Positions 1 to 6,038 of a DNA stretch of 14,874 nucleotides are shown one piece after another. The translations under genes were made by a program, and so were the position numbers. The notes under the pieces were generated by a model that ran no database searches, was not told where the DNA came from, and was given only the letters and a program-made list of their open reading frames with translations. Each line of letters starts with the position of its first letter. Position 1 is the first letter of the stretch. The DNA is taken from the NCBI GenBank assembly GCA_002432025.1, contig DJFE01000028.1, positions 1 to 14,874 on the forward strand, given 5' to 3'. This stretch comes from Candidatus Avelusimicrobium stercoris. Its GTDB lineage: Bacteria > Elusimicrobiota > Elusimicrobia > Elusimicrobiales > Elusimicrobiaceae.

Positions 1-43
1 GGATGTACCCGGATGTATCCGCCGTATAAAAACGCGTATAAAA
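1..43. repeat. Short tandem direct repeats upstream of the pilin gene
   Basis: Positions 1-10 and 11-20 are two near-identical 10-mers (GGATGTACCC, GGATGTATCC). The 9-mer CGTATAAAA then occurs twice, at 23-31 and 35-43, and a related TATAAAGGCC lies at 60-69. The TATAAA cores could serve as -10 elements for the pilin gene that starts at 86, but no convincing -35 partner was found. The window edge cuts off anything further upstream, so this may be the tail of a longer repeat or of an upstream gene. Confidence 0.35.
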
Positions 44-85
44 GGCCGTTTTGCTCAAATATAAAGGCCTTAACAAGGAGAAAAA

Positions 86-766
86 ATGAAAGGATTTACC
101 TCTGTTTTGTCATCCCCGAAGGTTTCTGTCGGGGATCCGTTGTTGTCGTTGCTCTTTTTAAATAACGACAGATTCCCGACTACGACACTCGGGAATGACG
201 CCACTAGCACAGGTGGCCGCACGGCTCATATTTCTTGCATCCCAAGTGCAGGCTTTACCCTTATAGAACTATTAGTAGTTGTTCTCATCATTGGTATTTT
301 GGCGGCGGTGGCACTCCCACAATATAATGTGGCGGTGGAAAAGAGCCGCTTGGTTCAGCAGATTACAATGGTGGACGCCATTGTCCGCGCGCAAGAGGTA
401 TATTATATGGCAAACGGAACTTTTGCCGACGACTTGGACGATTTGGATATTTCCTACCCCAAGGGTTGCACTTTTGACGGGGGTGCAGGCGACCATACTT
501 GGGTAAATTGCGGTAAATTTTCGGTCAATTACAAGCACGGCGGTTCTTCCAGCAATGTGCACGGGTCCAACGCCTCCCATTGGAGCCAAGGCCCCTTGCG
601 CTACGAACGCATAATGTCTGTCGGCCCGCAGGCAAACGACGAGCACAAAACCTTCTGCCACGCGCAAACCTCGGATCAAACCGCTAACTCTGTATGCAAA
701 AGTATGGGGGGAACCAACCCCACCAACAGCCCTTTATTTAGCGGTTTTACCCGCTACACGCTGTAA
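86..766 (+). CDS. Type IV pilin-like protein with abnormally long leader
   Basis: Prepilin of a type IV pilus or type II secretion-like filament, 226 codons. AAGGAG at 75-80 fixes the ATG at 86; no other start with a ribosome binding site lies closer to the pilin motif. The prepilin peptidase motif is SAG|FTLIELL, with cleavage expected between G56 and F57, and the conserved Glu5 of the mature protein is E61. The hydrophobic helix runs to about residue 78 and is followed by PQY, as in major pilins. The globular part carries cysteines C128, C142, C191 and C204, the last two enclosing the C-terminal disulfide loop usual in pilins. The leader is 56 residues instead of the usual 5-10. Residues 1-5 (MKGFT) look like the original pilin start, repeated at AGFTL 53 codons later, and the DNA between contains a hairpin repeat (109-199). 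The mature part, about 170 residues, is intact. Whether the long leader is still processed is unknown. Confidence 0.85.
   Translation: MKGFTSVLSSPKVSVGDPLLSLLFLNNDRFPTTTLGNDATSTGGRTAHISCIPSAGFTLIELLVVVLIIGILAAVALPQYNVAVEKSRLVQQITMVDAIVRAQEVYYMANGTFADDLDDLDISYPKGCTFDGGAGDHTWVNCGKFSVNYKHGGSSSNVHGSNASHWSQGPLRYERIMSVGPQANDEHKTFCHAQTSDQTANSVCKSMGGTNPTNSPLFSGFTRYTL
109..199. repeat. 91 bp palindromic MITE/REP-like repeat inside the pilin gene
   Basis: The element begins GTCATCCCCGA (109-119) and ends TCGGGAATGAC (189-199), which are inverted copies with one mismatch. Each end forms its own perfect 8 bp hairpin with a 9-base loop: ATCCCCGA/TCGGGGAT (112-119 with 129-136) and ATTCCCGA/TCGGGAAT (172-179 with 189-196). 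Further in, TGTCGTT (144-150) pairs with AACGACA (164-170). The whole is a near-palindrome of the type made by small non-autonomous mobile or REP-like elements. It is read through in frame as part of the pilin leader (about residues 9-38). No transposase is present; copy number in the genome cannot be judged from this window. Confidence 0.75.
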
Positions 767-786
767 AAAGTGTAAAAACAGGCTAT

Positions 787-819
787 AAAAAACCGCGCCC
801 GTAAAGAGCGCGGTTTTTT
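787..819. terminator. Bidirectional rho-independent terminator between convergent genes
   Basis: AAAAAACCGCGC (787-798) pairs perfectly with GCGCGGTTTTTT (808-819) around a 9-base loop. The T-run on the plus strand ends the pilin transcript, and the A-run on the other side gives a T-run on the minus strand for the convergent 835-1461 gene. Confidence 0.9.
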
Positions 820-834
820 GTGAACTAAAAAGGC

Positions 835-1461
835 TTATTTGGCCAGTTGTTTCCAAGAGTTGGCTTCGTCTTTGAGCGCTTTTTTAGCGTCTTTGGCGGC
901 CTTTTTGGCTTCGGCTTTCTTGGCTTCGTTGGCTTCTTTTTGCGCTTTGGATTTGGCCTTGGCGTCGGCTTTGGCTTGTTTCAAAGCGTCTTTTTGAGCC
1001 TTGGCTTTCGCTTTGGCATCGGTTTCGGCTTTTTTAGCGTTGGCTTTGGCGGTTTCAGCCTTGGCCTTGGCATCGGATTTAGCCTTTGCCGCTTGGGCCT
1101 TAGCGTCAGACTTGGCGGTGTTGGCTTTGGCCTTTAAATCTTTTTCGGCTTTTTTAGCATTGGCTTTGGCATCGGCCTTGGCCTGTTTGGCTTTCGCTTT
1201 GGCTTGGGCCTTGGCTTCGGCGGCTTTGGCTTTGCTGTCAGCGGAGTTGTTGGAGGCCTTGGCGGCTTCTAATTTGGCCTTGGCGTTGGCTTTTTGCGTT
1301 TCCAAGTTTTTTCTCAACGTGGTTACCTTGGACATCGTGCATTCGTTAATGCAGGTTACGTCCGCAGCGGCGCAGCCACAATTATCAGTAGCGGCGGAGG
1401 CGGCAGTCGGCCACGCGGCGGACAAGGTCAGCGCGAGGGCGAACAAGAGGATTTTCTTCAT
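835..1461 (-). CDS. Exported Ala/Lys-rich protein with 11-residue repeats
   Basis: 208-residue protein of unknown function. A Sec signal peptide (residues 1-23, ending ASA) is followed by a small cysteine cluster, C28, C30, C37 and C41, and then by about 150 residues built almost only of Ala, Lys, Asp, Glu, Gln and Asn. From K95 to about L160 the repeat unit is 11 residues: successive units start KADAKANAKKA, EKDLKAKANTA, KSDAKAQAAKA, KSDAKAKAETA, KANAKKAETDA. Hendecad periodicity fits a long amphipathic or coiled-coil helix, like group-3 LEA proteins or TolA-type spacers, and the net charge is strongly positive. No lipobox is seen: the first cysteine lies 4 residues beyond the predicted cleavage site. 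The start is supported by AGGAG 9-13 bases upstream on the minus strand. The GCTTTGGCC-rich DNA makes long open frames on the other strand, which are shadows. A structural or protective periplasmic role is only a guess. Confidence 0.8.
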   Translation of the reverse strand: MKKILLFALALTLSAAWPTAASAATDNCGCAAADVTCINECTMSKVTTLRKNLETQKANAKAKLEAAKASNNSADSKAKAAEAKAQAKAKAKQAKADAKANAKKAEKDLKAKANTAKSDAKAQAAKAKSDAKAKAETAKANAKKAETDAKAKAKAQKDALKQAKADAKAKSKAQKEANEAKKAEAKKAAKDAKKALKDEANSWKQLAK

Positions 1462-1500
1462 TGTGCTTCTCCTTTTAGTGTTAAAATATCTTACTTCCTT

Positions 1501-1530
1501 ATTTTACAAAAATTCGTTTTTCCCGCTCAA
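1501..1530 (-). promoter_or_regulatory. Sigma70-type promoter for the Ala/Lys-rich protein gene
   Basis: On the minus strand TTGAGC (1530-1525) and TAAAAT (1506-1501) are separated by 18 bases, giving a transcript start near 1494 and a leader of about 33 bases that includes the AGGAG site. The region is shared with the divergent promoter for the 1593-2657 gene. Confidence 0.5.
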
Positions 1531-1557
1531 CGCCCTATTTTTAATTAATTTTTCCCC

Positions 1558-1585
1558 TTGGTAAAGGGCTCAATTTTGATAAAAT
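1558..1585 (+). promoter_or_regulatory. Extended -10 promoter placing the start of transcription on an ATG
   Basis: TTGGTA (1558-1563) lies 16 bases before an extended -10 box TGaTAAAAT (1577-1585). The expected transcription start, about 7 bases beyond the box, falls at A1593 of an ATG, so the mRNA would be leaderless. No Shine-Dalgarno sequence precedes that ATG. Confidence 0.55.
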
Positions 1586-1592
1586 GATATAT

Positions 1593-2657
1593 ATGGAAAC
1601 GATTGTTGCTTCTACCCCGTGGTGGATAAATGCGCTTTTAGGTATTGTGGTGGCCAATTTGCTGGTATGGCCGCTTACGTCGCGCTGGGTGGAAAGCCAT
1701 TTGGAAATCTTTCTTTTAATGGTAGGCGCGGCGGCGGTAACCATTAGCGGCGGGTGGAGTGTGGATTTTATTTACGAAACCCTGCAATATCCCGTTAATG
1801 TGGCGTTTATCGTGCTGGTCGTCAGCGTGATTTTTAACAATTATTCCCGCTATATCTTCCGCGTGCTTTTTGCGTTCTTCCGCAAATTGGAGCCGCAATA
1901 CAGTTTTGCCCTGTTGGTATTTTTATTGGGGATTACGTCCTCTTTGGTGAGCGTAACGGTGGCGGCCCTAGTGCTGGCCGAGGTGTTAAAGGTTGTTAAT
2001 TTGGAGCGTTCCTCCACCGTGCGGATTACCGTTTTTGCCTGCTATGCCATTGGGTTGGGGGCGGTGCTTACGCCGCTGGCCGAACCGTTGGGGTTGATTA
2101 TTAACAACGCCCTTACCGGGGCGCCACACTTTGCGGATTTCTTCTTTTTAATGCGTCATTTCTTTGTGTGGATTGCACCTGCCATTTTGCTTTTGTCGGC
2201 GGCGGCGGGGTATTCGGCCCGCCACGCGGGTACTACGATGCAAATGCACATCCGCGAGGATAAAGAAACCTACGGTTCTATGCTGCGCCGGACGTGGCAT
2301 ATTTATATGTTCGTCGCCGCGCTTAATTTGATTAGCGCCGGATTACGCCCCTTGGCCCAAAGCACCATTACGCACTTGGGCGGAAAGGTCCTGTTTTTAG
2401 CCAATGCGGTATCCGTGATTATTGATAACGCCACCTTGGCCGCGATTGAAATCGTGCCGACTATCTCAATGAACGACCTTATTTATATGGTTATTGGGCT
2501 GGCGGCGTTTGGCAGTATGCTGGTGCAGGGGAACCTGCCCAATATTGTGGCGGCTGAAAAATTGGGCATTAAAAGCCGCGAGTGGGCCTCTATTGCCGTG
2601 CCGACAGGGTTTGTGCTAATGGGCGGTTACTTTATTGTTTTGTGGATTGTTTTATAG
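1593..2657 (+). CDS. DUF1646-type predicted cation transporter
   Basis: Polytopic inner-membrane protein of 354 residues with about ten hydrophobic segments. It resembles the DUF1646/COG4756 predicted cation transporters, distant relatives of the ArsB/NhaD ion transporter superfamily; this is family recognition from memory. Two internal segments look like the paired discontinuous helices of that superfamily: GLGAVLTPLAEPLG in the first half and a helix with VIIDNATLAAIE followed by QGNLPNIVAAEKLG in the second. The substrate is not known. An ATG at 1584 in the same frame would add three residues but overlaps the -10 box (1577-1585), so the ATG at 1593 is preferred. The TAG stop is part of the downstream palindrome. 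The gene is probably monocistronic: an inverted-repeat terminator follows, and the divergent gene lies 131 bases upstream. Confidence 0.75.
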   Translation: METIVASTPWWINALLGIVVANLLVWPLTSRWVESHLEIFLLMVGAAAVTISGGWSVDFIYETLQYPVNVAFIVLVVSVIFNNYSRYIFRVLFAFFRKLEPQYSFALLVFLLGITSSLVSVTVAALVLAEVLKVVNLERSSTVRITVFACYAIGLGAVLTPLAEPLGLIINNALTGAPHFADFFFLMRHFFVWIAPAILLLSAAAGYSARHAGTTMQMHIREDKETYGSMLRRTWHIYMFVAALNLISAGLRPLAQSTITHLGGKVLFLANAVSVIIDNATLAAIEIVPTISMNDLIYMVIGLAAFGSMLVQGNLPNIVAAEKLGIKSREWASIAVPTGFVLMGGYFIVLWIVL

Positions 2658-2686
2658 GCCCGGGCCTAAATTAAACCGGGTCTTTT
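2655..2686 (+). terminator. Probable terminator after the DUF1646 gene
   Basis: TAGGCCCGGGCCTA (2655-2668) is a perfect 14-base palindrome that includes the stop codon. Alternatively GGCCCGG (2657-2663) pairs with CCGGGTC (2676-2682), with one G-T pair, just before TTTT. The T-run is short, so strength is uncertain. Confidence 0.55.
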
Positions 2687-2737
2687 GGCCCTTGTGGTCT
2701 GCTTACCTAATTAGTACCCTATATAAAAGGGAAAAAT

Positions 2738-3919
2738 ATGAAAAAATACTTAATTCTTGTTTTAGCCTGTCTGACGGCGGTGCCGTCTTTCGCGCAAAAA
2801 TTGCCGAAAGCCCCCAAAGCAAAAGGGCTGGCCCGGGTGATGAAACAGCAAGCCCGTACTATCAGCCAAGCCAATGTGCTTACGCAAATTCCGATTTCCA
2901 CACTTGCTTTAACCAATGTGCGCAAGGTGCAGGGGAAGGTATATTTTACTGCTGTGCCGACTATTCCGTCAGGTAGTTTAATTACCGAGCGGTTAATGGC
3001 GCAAACCGTTCCGCCGACGGACCCGTTCCGCTTGCCCCTCTTGTTAATTGACCCGTCGTACGAACAGCGTATGGCGGCTATCAAACAATATCAAACCACC
3101 CTGGAAAATTTTAAACGGTTTAAGAGCGATATCAACCCGGTGTTATATTACCAATCCAGACCGTCCGAACGGCGCACGTTGCCCACCTTGGAAAAGGCGG
3201 AACTGGTAAATAAGATTTTGGAAATGCACCGCCAACTGCGCGCGCTTAATATTTTGGTGGCTCCCCAAGACCGTCCCTTGGCTCAGGCCAATGCGTATGT
3301 ACGCTACGCTATGGAAACGGTGGAGCCCAACTTTGTGAATTTGCTGGATTCCGGCTTGCGGGAAAAAAGAACGGACCGCAAATTTAACCAAGACGAATTT
3401 ATTATGGAAGCGCCGAAAGAGGGGCGCTTGGCGGCCTTAAAGAATTATTTGCCCTATTCCTTGCGTTTGCGCCAAGCCGCGGGCAAACTGCCCGCCGGTA
3501 TTAAAATGGCGGTGCTGAACGACCGCGCCAGCGCTTTGGCGGCTATTAAAGAAAAACACGCCACGGTTTTCTGCCCCAAGTGGAAAATTACCACTTATGC
3601 CGATACGGAGAAATTGCTAAGCGACATAAAATATGGCCGTGCACAATACGATGTTATCCTTACGGACTTAATGGTTCCTGGCGGTGGCGGGTACTACTTA
3701 ACCGCTACCTTGCGCCAGCAAGGGTTTAAAGGGGCCATTTTTGCGGCGACGGCCTTTCAGCCTGACGAAAAACTCAGCATTGGACTCTTTAACAAAGGGT
3801 TTGACGGGATGTTTTCCTTGCCGGAGAATTTTGAACTCCAAAAAGATTGGCCCTTGGACGTAATGAACCGTTTAAACACTTATTTTTACTATCGGGATTT
3901 ACATCATTGGAATAGGTAA
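2738..3919 (+). CDS. Exported protein with C-terminal receiver-like (CheY-fold) domain
   Basis: 393 residues. A clear Sec signal peptide (residues 1-19, SFA|Q) predicts export to the periplasm. Residues 20-250 form an alpha-rich region that I do not recognise. Residues 254-365 align with a response-regulator receiver domain: beta1 IKMAVLND (N261 and D262 at the acidic pair), the phosphorylation-site strand YDVILTDLMVPGGGG with D310 at the phosphoacceptor position, beta4 IFAATAF with T338 at the switch Thr/Ser, and GFDGMFSLP where L361 replaces the conserved Lys before the cis-Pro P362. Receiver domains normally act in the cytoplasm, so the combination is odd. No DNA-binding or enzymatic output domain follows. 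The ATG at 2738 has an AAAGGG ribosome-binding-like sequence 8 bases upstream, and TATATA/TATAAA at 2720-2727 may be its -10 box. A terminator follows, so it is probably transcribed alone. Signal peptide and fold resemblance are seen; phosphorylation is not shown. Confidence 0.75.
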   Translation: MKKYLILVLACLTAVPSFAQKLPKAPKAKGLARVMKQQARTISQANVLTQIPISTLALTNVRKVQGKVYFTAVPTIPSGSLITERLMAQTVPPTDPFRLPLLLIDPSYEQRMAAIKQYQTTLENFKRFKSDINPVLYYQSRPSERRTLPTLEKAELVNKILEMHRQLRALNILVAPQDRPLAQANAYVRYAMETVEPNFVNLLDSGLREKRTDRKFNQDEFIMEAPKEGRLAALKNYLPYSLRLRQAAGKLPAGIKMAVLNDRASALAAIKEKHATVFCPKWKITTYADTEKLLSDIKYGRAQYDVILTDLMVPGGGGYYLTATLRQQGFKGAIFAATAFQPDEKLSIGLFNKGFDGMFSLPENFELQKDWPLDVMNRLNTYFYYRDLHHWNR

Positions 3920-3932
3920 AATAATTTTTTAT

Positions 3933-3972
3933 AAAAGCACCCGGGGCGGATAAACTCTCCGGGTGCTCTTTT
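3933..3972 (+). terminator. Rho-independent terminator after the receiver-like gene
   Basis: GCACCCGG (3937-3944) pairs with CCGGGTGC (3959-3966), preceded by AAAA and followed by TCTTTT. The hairpin isolates the EamA gene from the gene before it. Confidence 0.8.
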
Positions 3973-3992
3973 ATATCTGCGCCTGTAAAAGA

Positions 3993-3998
3993 TACAAT
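3993..3998 (+). promoter_or_regulatory. -10 box 6 bases before the EamA start codon
   Basis: TACAAT at 3993-3998 lies 6 bases before the ATG at 4005, so transcription should begin at or next to the start codon. No Shine-Dalgarno is present between the box and the ATG. No good -35 was found. Confidence 0.5.
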
Positions 3999-4004
3999 AT
4001 ATAT

Positions 4005-4952
4005 ATGTTCAACTGGAAAGGATTTATTTGCGGTGTGGTTACTTCGGCCACCTTTGGGCTTATCCCGTTGTTTACGCTGCCGCTTTTGTCGGGCGGGATG
4101 AATGTCCCGTCTATTTTGGTTTACCGCTTTTTAATTGCCACCGTGCTGATGGGGGCGTTTATGGCGGCTACGGGCCGCTCCTTTAAGGTTAGCCGGAAGG
4201 AGTTTTTTATTTTGGCCGGGCTCAGCCTTTTGTATATCGGTTCGGCGGTGTTTTTGTTTTGGTCCTACCACTATTTGGCAAGCGGCATTGCCACTACGAT
4301 GATGTTTTTGTACCCCGTGTTTGTGGCCCTTATTATGATTACGGTTTTTAAGGAGCGCAATTCCGTTTGGACAATGTTGGCTATTTTGCTGGCCGTTTGC
4401 GGGGTTGCCCTGCTCTCTTGGAACGGCAAGGGCGGCGGTGTGAGTTGGACGGGGATTTTGCTTGCGGTGCTGTCTGGCTTTTCTTACGGAATTTACATTA
4501 TTTCCGTTAATAAATCGTGCGTAAAGGATATGAGTTCCACCAAATTAACCTTTTACGTTTTTATTTTTACGGCCTTTTTCCTGCTGTTAGGCACGGGACT
4601 GCTTGGCAAATTGCAGGGTGTAGCCACGCCAAAGGATTGGATGAATTTATTACTGCTTGCCATTATCCCGACGGTGGTTTCCAACATTACCTTGGTGGCC
4701 GCCATTAAGGCGATTGGTTCCACCTTTGCTTCCGTCCTGGGCGCTATGGAGCCGGTAACCGCTATGACGGTAGGCGTGCTGGTGTTTGGCGAGCCGTTTA
4801 CGCATACGACGGCCTTGGGCGTGGTGATGATTATCTTTGCGGTAACGTTGGTTATTCTTTCGCCCGCGCTTGAAAAGGGATACCGCACGGGGAAATTTTT
4901 GTATATTACCAAAGTAAAGGGGATTCACCCCAATATTGTGCCGTATCACTAG
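4005..4952 (+). CDS. DMT superfamily (EamA) transporter
   Basis: 315-residue inner-membrane protein with ten predicted helices in two EamA halves, the standard drug/metabolite transporter layout. The first half includes the segment with ILVYRFLIATVLMG and ends with GIATTMMFLYPVFVALI and KERNSVWTMLAILLAVCGV. The second half starts at WTGILLAVLSGFSYGIYI and ends with the typical ASVLGAMEPVTAMTVGVL, then FGEPFTHTTALGVVMI. Substrates of this superfamily range from amino acids and nucleotides to drugs and cannot be told from sequence alone. A GTG at 3963 in frame would extend the protein into the preceding terminator hairpin, so the ATG at 4005 is chosen. The next promoter lies directly behind the stop codon, so the gene is probably monocistronic. 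Confidence 0.85.
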   Translation: MFNWKGFICGVVTSATFGLIPLFTLPLLSGGMNVPSILVYRFLIATVLMGAFMAATGRSFKVSRKEFFILAGLSLLYIGSAVFLFWSYHYLASGIATTMMFLYPVFVALIMITVFKERNSVWTMLAILLAVCGVALLSWNGKGGGVSWTGILLAVLSGFSYGIYIISVNKSCVKDMSSTKLTFYVFIFTAFFLLLGTGLLGKLQGVATPKDWMNLLLLAIIPTVVSNITLVAAIKAIGSTFASVLGAMEPVTAMTVGVLVFGEPFTHTTALGVVMIIFAVTLVILSPALEKGYRTGKFLYITKVKGIHPNIVPYH

Positions 4953-4960
4953 CAGGTTTT

Positions 4961-4969
4961 TGCTACAAT
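4961..4969 (+). promoter_or_regulatory. Extended -10 promoter of the pseudopilin-lpoB operon
   Basis: TGcTACAAT at 4961-4969 is a near-consensus extended -10 element. A start near 4977 leaves a short leader containing AGGAG (4984-4988) before the ATG at 4993. No further promoter of similar quality was noticed before 10112, which supports one long transcript. Confidence 0.6.
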
Positions 4970-4992
4970 ATAAAAAAATAAAAGGAGAAACT

Positions 4993-5433
4993 ATGGGACG
5001 TAACGGTTCTATTCATACAATCGTTTTAGTGCTGGTAATGCTGATAGGTTTCGGCGCGGCGCTTGGCTGGCCGCAGTACGAAAAACACCGCACCCTAGCG
5101 GCGGCGCAAAAGGCCTTAGACATTGGCAAATCCTTGGCGTTTGCCGAGGCTTCCTATAAGGCGCGCTATAAAGCCTACACGCCCGATTTTGAACTATTAG
5201 GCGAAGCGTTGCCCTGCCCGGTGGAGCGCGCGGAAGGCAAAATAGAAATGGTATGCAGTGATTATGCCTTTTCGCTCGCGGAGGGAAATTTGGTGCGCGT
5301 GGCGCATAAAAGTTACCCCAAATGGTTTGATATTAATATAGACGAAGGCTCTATTGATTGTTCGCACGAAGAGGGCTCTTTGGTGGGGCAGCATATTTGC
5401 GCCCGGGTAGATTTGGCTGGTTCTAACAATTAA
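4993..5433 (+). CDS. Pilin-like (pseudopilin) protein lacking Glu5
   Basis: 146 residues. AAGGAG before the ATG at 4993 decides the start; an in-frame upstream ATG at 4936 lies inside the preceding gene. The N-terminus aligns without gaps to type IV pilins: from G5 to WPQY at 26-29 the spacing is the same as from the cleavage-site Gly to LPQY in the pilin at 86-766. Residues at the key positions differ: S6 instead of Phe at +1 and I10 instead of Glu at +5. The body keeps pilin-like features, a helix with AEASYKARYKAYTPDFELLG and cysteines C75, C88, C123 and C136. In type II secretion the tip pseudopilin GspK also lacks Glu5, so this could be a tip or minor subunit. Alternatively it is a membrane-anchored pilin derivative that no longer assembles. 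It leads an operon of envelope lipoproteins 9 bases before lpoB. Confidence 0.7.
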   Translation: MGRNGSIHTIVLVLVMLIGFGAALGWPQYEKHRTLAAAQKALDIGKSLAFAEASYKARYKAYTPDFELLGEALPCPVERAEGKIEMVCSDYAFSLAEGNLVRVAHKSYPKWFDINIDEGSIDCSHEEGSLVGQHICARVDLAGSNN

Positions 5434-5442
5434 GGAGAATAT

Positions 5443-6033
5443 ATGAAGAAACTCTTATTTGTATTTTTGGCTTTGCCGCTGGTATTTGCCTGCTCTCCCA
5501 GCGTGAAACGCGTGGAGACCAACTTGGTAAAAGATGTTAGCGGCGGCTGGAACGATACCGACGCGCAAATGGTCGCGCAGGAAATGATTACCGATTGCTT
5601 GCAGGGCGGCTGGTATAACCGCTATTTAACCCGCAAAGGCAAAGAACCCGTGGTAATTGTGGGTACGGTAACCAATAACACGATGGAACACATCAACACG
5701 GGCGTGTTTGTGGAAGAAATCCAGCGCGCGCTTATCAACTCGGCCAAGGTGGACTTTGTGGCCTCTTCCGCGGAACGGGGCGAAATCCGCACCGAACGCT
5801 TGGAACAGGACGAGTTCGCTTCCGAAGAAACGCGCAAGGCGTTTGGCAAGGAAGTCGGGGCCGACTTTATGTTAAGCGGGGTTTTGAACTCCGTGGTGGA
5901 CAAATCCGGCAGCAAGGCGTTGGTGTTCTATCAGGTAAATATGAAACTGATTAACATTGAAACAAACCAAATTGTCTGGAACGGCCAAAAACAGATTAAA
6001 AAATACGTCAAACGCAGTAAAGTAACTTGGTAG
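5443..6033 (+). CDS. lpoB: LpoB-like penicillin-binding protein activator lipoprotein
   Basis: 196-residue lipoprotein. The signal peptide ends LVFAC with C17 as the lipidated cysteine; Phe at -2 is less usual but tolerated. The body matches the LpoB (COG3417, PF13036) pattern: TDAQMVAQEMITDCL near residues 38-52, then PVVIVGTVTNNTMEHINTG, the EIQRALINSAKVDFV helix-strand, and the C-terminal VFYQVNMKLINIETNQIVW strands. In Enterobacteria LpoB is an outer-membrane lipoprotein that reaches through the peptidoglycan and activates PBP1B. In more distant bacteria the family is found without proof of that partner, so the PBP role here is an inference. It has an AAGGAG site, starts 9 bases after the pseudopilin gene, and is followed after 5 bases by the COG3014-like lipoprotein, a gene association seen in other Gram-negatives. 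Confidence 0.85.
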   Translation: MKKLLFVFLALPLVFACSPSVKRVETNLVKDVSGGWNDTDAQMVAQEMITDCLQGGWYNRYLTRKGKEPVVIVGTVTNNTMEHINTGVFVEEIQRALINSAKVDFVASSAERGEIRTERLEQDEFASEETRKAFGKEVGADFMLSGVLNSVVDKSGSKALVFYQVNMKLINIETNQIVWNGQKQIKKYVKRSKVTW

Positions 6034-6038
6034 TTTTT

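Noticed and set aside
1..43. CRISPR-like array from the tandem 10-mers
   Set aside because: The units are too short, only two copies each, and there are no spacers of regular length.
272..679. Minus-strand open frame opposite the pilin gene
   Set aside because: No ribosome binding site or recognisable protein; the pilin on the plus strand is unmistakable.
86..766. Pilin gene as a pseudogene broken by the insertion
   Set aside because: The frame is open from the Shine-Dalgarno-backed ATG to the stop, and all mature pilin features are intact.
847..1564. Two long overlapping open frames on the plus strand (847-1137 and 1001-1564) opposite the Ala/Lys-rich gene
   Set aside because: Their Gly/Phe- or Ala/Leu-rich composition is the mirror of the repetitive GCN/AAR codons of the real minus-strand gene, and they lack ribosome binding sites.
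1555..1568. Small hairpin CCCTT/AAGGG before the DUF1646 gene as a riboswitch or terminator
   Set aside because: Only 5 bp, no T-run positioned for either strand, and it overlaps the likely -35 region.
3963..4004. GTG start for the EamA transporter at 3963
   Set aside because: It lies inside the terminator stem of the previous gene and has no ribosome binding site; the ATG at 4005 begins right at the normal first helix.
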